Origin: JAJCYE01 sp036260105
GTDB lineage: Bacteria; Actinomycetota; CADDZG01; JAHWKV01
Direction: 5' to 3'
Assembly: GCA_036260105.1 (NCBI GenBank)
Contig: DATAAN010000190.1
Coordinates: 1-18,809, forward strand
DNA: 18,809 nucleotides
A program made the translations under genes and the position numbers. This document shows, piece after piece, positions 14,626 to 18,809 of this stretch (its first letter is position 1; the number at the start of each line of letters is the position of its first letter). The notes beneath the pieces were generated by a model that was not told where the DNA came from, searched no databases, and saw only the letters and a list, made by a program, of their open reading frames with translations.

Positions 14626-15804
14626 TCACACCAGCCGGAGCAGGACCGACTCGATGACCAGCGGCGGGCTCGCGTTGTTGCGCAGGGCGAGTTGAGCCTC
14701 CAGGCAGTCCTCCACCCGGTCGATCCAAAACTTCGTCGGACGGTCGCCGGCCGCCTCGGCAAGCAAGCCGGCGAAGTCGTAGGCAATCAGCGCCTCCGGA
14801 CCGGCGCCGGCCGATGCCGCAGCAAGGTCCCGGAACGCCGAGCCGAGCCAGGACAGGAAGTCGATCAGTATCTCGGTCTCGACTCGCCTGAGCGTCCGCT
14901 TGTTCCGATCCATAAGCCTCTTTCGCCACGCCGACTGGCCCTCCCGGGCGCTTACCTCCTCCAGGCGGGCCAGCTCCTCCGCCTGTTGCCTCTCCATCCG
15001 CTCCCGGGCCGCGGTGGCAAAACCCTTCACCTCGTCGGCTGCTGCCAAGGCCTCGCCGACCGACATGCGGGTGTTGGCGGCCAGCCGCAGGGCGGCCGAC
15101 CGGAGCTCCGGGGCATCCGGATCCTCGGCAAGACGGGCGGCCGCGTTCAGATCCCCCCGGGAGATCCGCACCAGGCGCTCCGCCTCCGCATCCGCCAGGC
15201 CGAACTGCGACCGGATCAGCGCCAGCATGGACTCCTCGGCGATGGGCGGGAAGTCGACGACCTGGCAGCGGGAGAGGATAGTCGGAAGGAACGGCTGGAC
15301 CGCGCTGGCCAGCAGTATCCACACGACAGTTCGGTTCGGCTCCTCGAGGGCTTTCAGCAGCGCGTTCTGCGACCGCTCGGGGATGCGGTCCGACTCCTGG
15401 ATGATGAAGACCCGGTGCTCCGCCTCGATCGGCGTCTGGGCCGCCGCCTGAGCAGTGGCCCGTAGCACCTCGACCGGAAAGGTGTAGCCCTCCGGCTGAA
15501 GGATCGTCACGTCCGGGTGGAGGCCGCCCAGCACCCGGCGGCAGGTGTTGCACTCGCCGCACGCCTCCGGGCAGACCAGCGCAGCCGAGAAGACCCGGGC
15601 GGCGTTGCGTTTACCCACCCCGGGTGCGCCGACGAACAGATAGGTGCCGGTGGGGTGGGCGGCCGCTCCCTTAAGCACCGCCGCCACTCGCGGGTGCCCC
15701 AGGAACTGATCCCAGACGGTGCCGTCCCGAACGGCGACGGAGCCCTCGCTAGGAGGTGAGGTTGGCTTCAGCCTGGGCTCCGATCCTGGGGTTCTGCTCT
15801 TCAC
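14626..15804 (-). CDS. holB: DNA polymerase III delta' subunit (clamp-loader AAA+ protein)
   Basis: Clamp-loader subunit that helps place the sliding clamp at primed sites. The product has 392 residues. It has a Walker A-like GAPGVGKR (59-66, with Arg replacing Ser/Thr), a four-cysteine zinc module (Cys78, Cys82, Cys85, Cys88), a degenerate Walker B region FIIQESDRI, NALLKALEEP (147-156) and the SRC arginine-finger motif (178-180). These fit delta', a non-hydrolysing stator, better than DnaX. The C-terminal half is helical with a charged stretch around 260-300. GTG at 15804 is the only ATG/GTG/TTG start that retains the N-terminal WDQFLGHPRV segment. It gives a 56-nt overlap with the dTMP kinase end and lacks a clear ribosome binding site. 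tmk-holB order is common in bacteria. Confidence 0.9.
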   Translation of the reverse strand: MKSRTPGSEPRLKPTSPPSEGSVAVRDGTVWDQFLGHPRVAAVLKGAAAHPTGTYLFVGAPGVGKRNAARVFSAALVCPEACGECNTCRRVLGGLHPDVTILQPEGYTFPVEVLRATAQAAAQTPIEAEHRVFIIQESDRIPERSQNALLKALEEPNRTVVWILLASAVQPFLPTILSRCQVVDFPPIAEESMLALIRSQFGLADAEAERLVRISRGDLNAAARLAEDPDAPELRSAALRLAANTRMSVGEALAAADEVKGFATAARERMERQQAEELARLEEVSAREGQSAWRKRLMDRNKRTLRRVETEILIDFLSWLGSAFRDLAAASAGAGPEALIAYDFAGLLAEAAGDRPTKFWIDRVEDCLEAQLALRNNASPPLVIESVLLRLV

Positions 15805-17776
15805 GGATTGCCAGCATCAACTCCACCTTCCTGCGCACAACGGCCGCCACCTCCTGCGGAGACTTGCTGCCGTCGATGATCTGGAACCGGTTGGCGTGAC
15901 GCTCAGCGAGCAGGCGATACGCCTCCCGTACCCGCCGGTGGAACTCCACGCCCTCCATCTCGATCCGGTCCGGGTCCCCGCCTGCCCGCTCCAGCCCAAG
16001 CGACGCCTCGTAGTCAAGCAGGAACACCATGTCGGGGAACAGCCCGCCGGTTCCCCAGCGGCTGATGGCCCGGATCTGGTCCGCACCCAACCCCCTTACC
16101 AGCCCCTGGTAAGCGATCGACGAGTCAATGTACCGGTCGCATATGACAATCGCCCCGTCGTGCAAGGCCGGCCGGATCAGCTCGTCGACGTGTTGCGCCC
16201 GGTCGGCGGCGTACAGCAGGGCCTCCGCCTTGTCGGAGAGCGCCTTGTTCGCCGGGTCGAGCAGCAGCGCCCGGATCTTTCGACCTATCTCGGTCCCGCC
16301 GGGCTCGCAGGTGACGACGACCTTGTGCCCACGGGCCTCCAGGTGCTGGCGGAGCAGCTCCATCTGCGTCGTCTTCCCGCTGCCGTCGCCGCCCTCGAAG
16401 ACCAGGAACATCCCCCGGCCGGCCGGCCGCTGCTGGTGACGGGCGCCGATCGCCTTGGTGGTGACGATGCCGGCGAAGACGATCAGCATGCCTCCGATCC
16501 ACATGGCGACCCGGATGCCCCGGATGTCGATGCTCTGGTCGAAGACCCGGACCGGGCCGGGCGAGGCGCGGTCGATGAGTTTCACGAGCGCCGGAGCGAC
16601 CGCCGAGGCGCCGACGATGGCGAGCCGCACCACCGAGTTGATGGCCGCCGACCCCCGTCCGCGAAGGTTCGGCCCCAGCTTCTCCTGGATGAGCGCGTAG
16701 CCGCAGGGATAGGCGAAGCCGGCGAAGACTCCGGACAGGCTGGCGAACAGCAGCGCAGTGGTCAGCGTGGAGACGCTTCCGAAGATCACCATGCTGACGC
16801 CCATGGCGACCACGACGCTCGAGAAGATGATGTCCTTGGGGAAGTACTGCGACGCCGGCCCGGCGAGGAGGAAACCGGTGCCGAGACCGGTTCCAACTGC
16901 GGCCACCAGAAGGCCGAAGCTGCCGGAGCCTCCGCCCAGCACGTCGCTGAGGAAAAACGGCGCCATCGACATGAACGTGCCGATCCCGGCGAAGGTGCCC
17001 CCGACGCCGATGACCCACGGCCGGATCATCTCGTGCGCGAAGAGGAAGCGAAGCCCGTCGACGAGCTCCTGCCGGGTCGCCCTGAGGTTGAGCGGCTCGA
17101 TCTTGGTCGGGCGGGGCGCGATGCGCAGTGAGAGCGTGAGAGCGGCGCTGACCAGGAAGGTGGCCGAGTCCAGCAGGAACGCGAGCAGCTCCGGATTGTC
17201 GCCCAGGGCCGCCGAGCCGGTGGTGTCTCCCAGGAACTCCGACACCTTGGCCAGCAGGCCGAAGATCGCCCCGGACAGCGGGAAGGTGGCGTACGCGGCG
17301 ATCAGCAGCAGGGAGTAGGCGTGTGTGAAGTGCTTTGGGTTTTGCACCATGTCCGGCACCGTTGCGTCCTTCGCCGGCTGCCAGGCCAGGGTCAGCATCT
17401 CGAGCAGCGCTGAGACGACGAACAGCAGCACCACCGGGTTGAGGATGGGAAGCAACCGGCCGACCGCCTCCACGAACGGCAGCATGAGGATGAGGCCGGC
17501 CCGAGCCAGGTCGCACGCCACCATCGTCTTCTTGCGGTCCCAGCGGTCGGCGAGCACGCCGGCGATCGGGCTGAACAGCAGAGTGGGGCCGATGCGGGCC
17601 AGCAGCACGGCGGCGATGGCGAACTCGTCGTCGTAGATGCGCTTGACGAGGGCAACGATGGCGATGAGCCCAACCCAGTCGCCCAGCGACGAGGAGATCT
17701 GCCCGATGAAGAACCGCTTGAAGGAAGGCTGCCTGAGCAGCTGACGATAGATCGAGCCTCTGCCGGGCTCGTCCAG
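15749..17776 (-). CDS. tmk: MFS transporter / dTMP kinase fusion protein
   Basis: One frame joins an MFS transporter half (about residues 1-440, many membrane helices, loop DRWDRKK after the second helix) to a complete thymidylate kinase (456-675). The kinase has P-loop EGGDGSGKT, the CDRYIDSSIAYQG motif, and lid GGDPDRIEMEG. It phosphorylates dTMP to dTDP; the substrate of the membrane half is unknown. MFS-Tmk fusions are known in actinobacteria. The start is a problem: the first ATG/GTG/TTG in frame is GTG 17608, yet about 56 residues upstream still read as an MFS N-terminus, including FFIGQISSSLGDWVGLIAIV. I annotate from CTG 17776, 2 nt after the topA stop; ATC 17753 behind a GAGG is an alternative, and 17608 is the conservative choice. 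An internal ATG at 16411 could give the kinase alone but lacks a spaced ribosome binding site. Confidence 0.88.
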   Translation of the reverse strand: MDEPGRGSIYRQLLRQPSFKRFFIGQISSSLGDWVGLIAIVALVKRIYDDEFAIAAVLLARIGPTLLFSPIAGVLADRWDRKKTMVACDLARAGLILMLPFVEAVGRLLPILNPVVLLFVVSALLEMLTLAWQPAKDATVPDMVQNPKHFTHAYSLLLIAAYATFPLSGAIFGLLAKVSEFLGDTTGSAALGDNPELLAFLLDSATFLVSAALTLSLRIAPRPTKIEPLNLRATRQELVDGLRFLFAHEMIRPWVIGVGGTFAGIGTFMSMAPFFLSDVLGGGSGSFGLLVAAVGTGLGTGFLLAGPASQYFPKDIIFSSVVVAMGVSMVIFGSVSTLTTALLFASLSGVFAGFAYPCGYALIQEKLGPNLRGRGSAAINSVVRLAIVGASAVAPALVKLIDRASPGPVRVFDQSIDIRGIRVAMWIGGMLIVFAGIVTTKAIGARHQQRPAGRGMFLVFEGGDGSGKTTQMELLRQHLEARGHKVVVTCEPGGTEIGRKIRALLLDPANKALSDKAEALLYAADRAQHVDELIRPALHDGAIVICDRYIDSSIAYQGLVRGLGADQIRAISRWGTGGLFPDMVFLLDYEASLGLERAGGDPDRIEMEGVEFHRRVREAYRLLAERHANRFQIIDGSKSPQEVAAVVRRKVELMLAIREEQNPRIGAQAEANLTS

Positions 17777-17778
17777 CT

Positions 17779-18809
17779 CTACTTCGTCGCTGTCACCGGT
17801 TTCGATGAAGGGCCTCCACTGAGCGCAAGAGCAGGGTCCTCGTTCTGGGTGTGCCGGCAGGCAGGATAGTGGCTGCAGCCGAAGAACACACCCTTCTTGC
17901 CCTTCCGCTCCAGCAGCTGCCCGGGCTCATTATCTTTGCAACGCTTGCACGGCGTTTCGAGGCACTTGGGGCACGAGACGCCGGTGTTGCGGGGCTTCTC
18001 CTTATGGATGTACTTGCAATCCGGGTAGGTCGAGCAGCCGATGAACGGCCCGAAGCGGCCGCGCCTCTTCTGCAGCGGAGACCCGCAGTCCGGGCACTTC
18101 TCGTCCAGCAGCTCGGGAGCCTGATCGGGCTGGCCCGGCAGCGGCTTGGTGAAGGCGCAGTCCGGGAAGCCGGAGCAGCCGTAGAACTTGCCCCGCCGGC
18201 CGAGCTTGATGACCAGGTGCTTGCCGCAGTCGGGGCAGATCTCGTCGGTCAGCTCCGACGTCACGTCCTCCTTCGGCACCTCACCCGCCTTGTTCAGGCG
18301 GTCCTGCATCGGCAGGTAGAAGGACTCGACGACCGGCCGGTAGGAGACCTTGCCCTCGGCCATCTCGTCCAGCCGCTCCTCCATGTCGGAGGTGAACTCG
18401 AAGTCCATGAAGTGGTCGCCGAAGTATCGGAGCAGGAAGTCGTTGGTCACCTCGCCGGTGTCGGTGGCGTGGAACCGTTTGTTGACCACCCTGACGAAGT
18501 CCCGCTTCTCGTCGAGAAGCGTCGACATGATCGACGCGTAGGTCGACGGCCGGCCGATGCCCCGGGACTCCAGCTCCTTGATCAGCGAAGCCTCGGTGTA
18601 GCGGGGAGGCGGCTGGGTGAAGTGCTGCTCCGGGCGCAGCTCCCGAAGGTTGAGGGCCTGGTCGGCCTGGAGGGCCGGAAGCTTGGACTCCTCTTCCTCC
18701 TCCTCGTCCCGCGCCTCCCGGTAGAGCCGCGAAAATCCGTCGAACTTGAGGGTCGACCCGGTGGCGCGAAACAGATGTATCTCGGCGCCGTTGGCCGGGG
18801 TGGCCGCGA
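17779..18809 (-). CDS. topA: DNA topoisomerase I (C-terminal part, 5' end outside window)
   Basis: Type IA topoisomerase that relaxes negative supercoils. The last 342 residues are present, entering the window in the core domain; the catalytic tyrosine lies upstream and cannot be checked. The core ends with HFTQPPPRYTEASLIKELE and GIGRPSTYASI, which are characteristic. An acidic insert EEEEEE lies at about residue 35-40 of the visible part. Three C-terminal zinc ribbons follow, at about 191-217 (CPDC...CSGFPDC), 238-264 (CPDC...CSTYPDC) and 279-317 (CPKC...CSHYPAC, with two extra cysteines). The Gly/Ser/Lys-rich tail ends at TAG 17779. The MFS-Tmk frame begins at this stop, so the two are probably coupled. 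Confidence 0.97.
   Translation of the reverse strand, partial: AATPANGAEIHLFRATGSTLKFDGFSRLYREARDEEEEEESKLPALQADQALNLRELRPEQHFTQPPPRYTEASLIKELESRGIGRPSTYASIMSTLLDEKRDFVRVVNKRFHATDTGEVTNDFLLRYFGDHFMDFEFTSDMEERLDEMAEGKVSYRPVVESFYLPMQDRLNKAGEVPKEDVTSELTDEICPDCGKHLVIKLGRRGKFYGCSGFPDCAFTKPLPGQPDQAPELLDEKCPDCGSPLQKRRGRFGPFIGCSTYPDCKYIHKEKPRNTGVSCPKCLETPCKRCKDNEPGQLLERKGKKGVFFGCSHYPACRHTQNEDPALALSGGPSSKPVTATK

Overview
This 18.8 kb window is a GC-rich, tightly packed piece of an actinobacterial (Actinomycetota) chromosome. Support comes from gene content and order: topA, tmk, holB, a DUF2342 zinc metalloprotease, tilS, hpt, ftsH, folP, folB, folK, panC, panD, coaX, lysS and clpC run in that order on the minus strand. 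From memory, this is close to the Mycobacterium tuberculosis clpC1 / lsr2 / lysS / coaX / panD / panC / folK / folB / folP / folE / ftsH / hpt / tilS / Rv3626c segment. Several standard members are absent (folE, lsr2, dacB, ppa), and tmk is fused to a transporter. This suggests a deep-branching lineage rather than a mycobacterium or streptomycete; the exact class cannot be fixed from the sequence alone.

Layout, read in the direction of transcription (right to left). (1) 18809-15749: the 3' part of topA, then an MFS-transporter/dTMP-kinase fusion that appears to lack an ATG, GTG or TTG start. (2) 15804-14480: holB, overlapping the kinase end by 56 nt, then tRNA-Thr(CGU). (3) 14324-13916: a 63-residue putative zinc-ribbon protein and a short spacer. 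(4) 13918-9008: DUF2342 metalloprotease, tilS and hpt, linked by 4-nt stop/start overlaps, then ftsH. (5) 8976-5873: folP, a 302-nt non-coding spacer, folB, an opposing glycerophosphodiesterase gene on the plus strand, and folK. (6) 5858-1667: panC, panD, coaX and lysS, a near-continuous operon. (7) 1657-1: a small two-helix membrane protein on the plus strand, a divergent promoter region, and the N-terminal 386 codons of clpC.

The genes cover dihydropterin-to-folate steps (folB, folK, folP), pantothenate and its phosphorylation for CoA (panC, panD, coaX), tRNA function (tilS, lysS, tRNA-Thr), purine salvage (hpt), dTTP supply and replication (tmk, holB, topA) and proteolysis (ftsH, clpC, DUF2342). 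Most are housekeeping genes.

The strongest novelty is lysS. One uninterrupted reading frame joins a full-length class II lysyl-tRNA synthetase to a C-terminal Rossmann domain of the XdhC/CoxF type, whose usual role is molybdenum-enzyme maturation. The nucleotide-binding positions of that domain look altered. Secondary points of interest are the start-codon-less MFS-Tmk fusion, the small zinc-ribbon protein with a near-perfect ribosome binding site, replacement of lsr2 by a divergent small membrane protein, and a palindrome over the expected -35 region of the clpC promoter. I saw no CRISPR array, insertion sequence, phage gene or attachment site.
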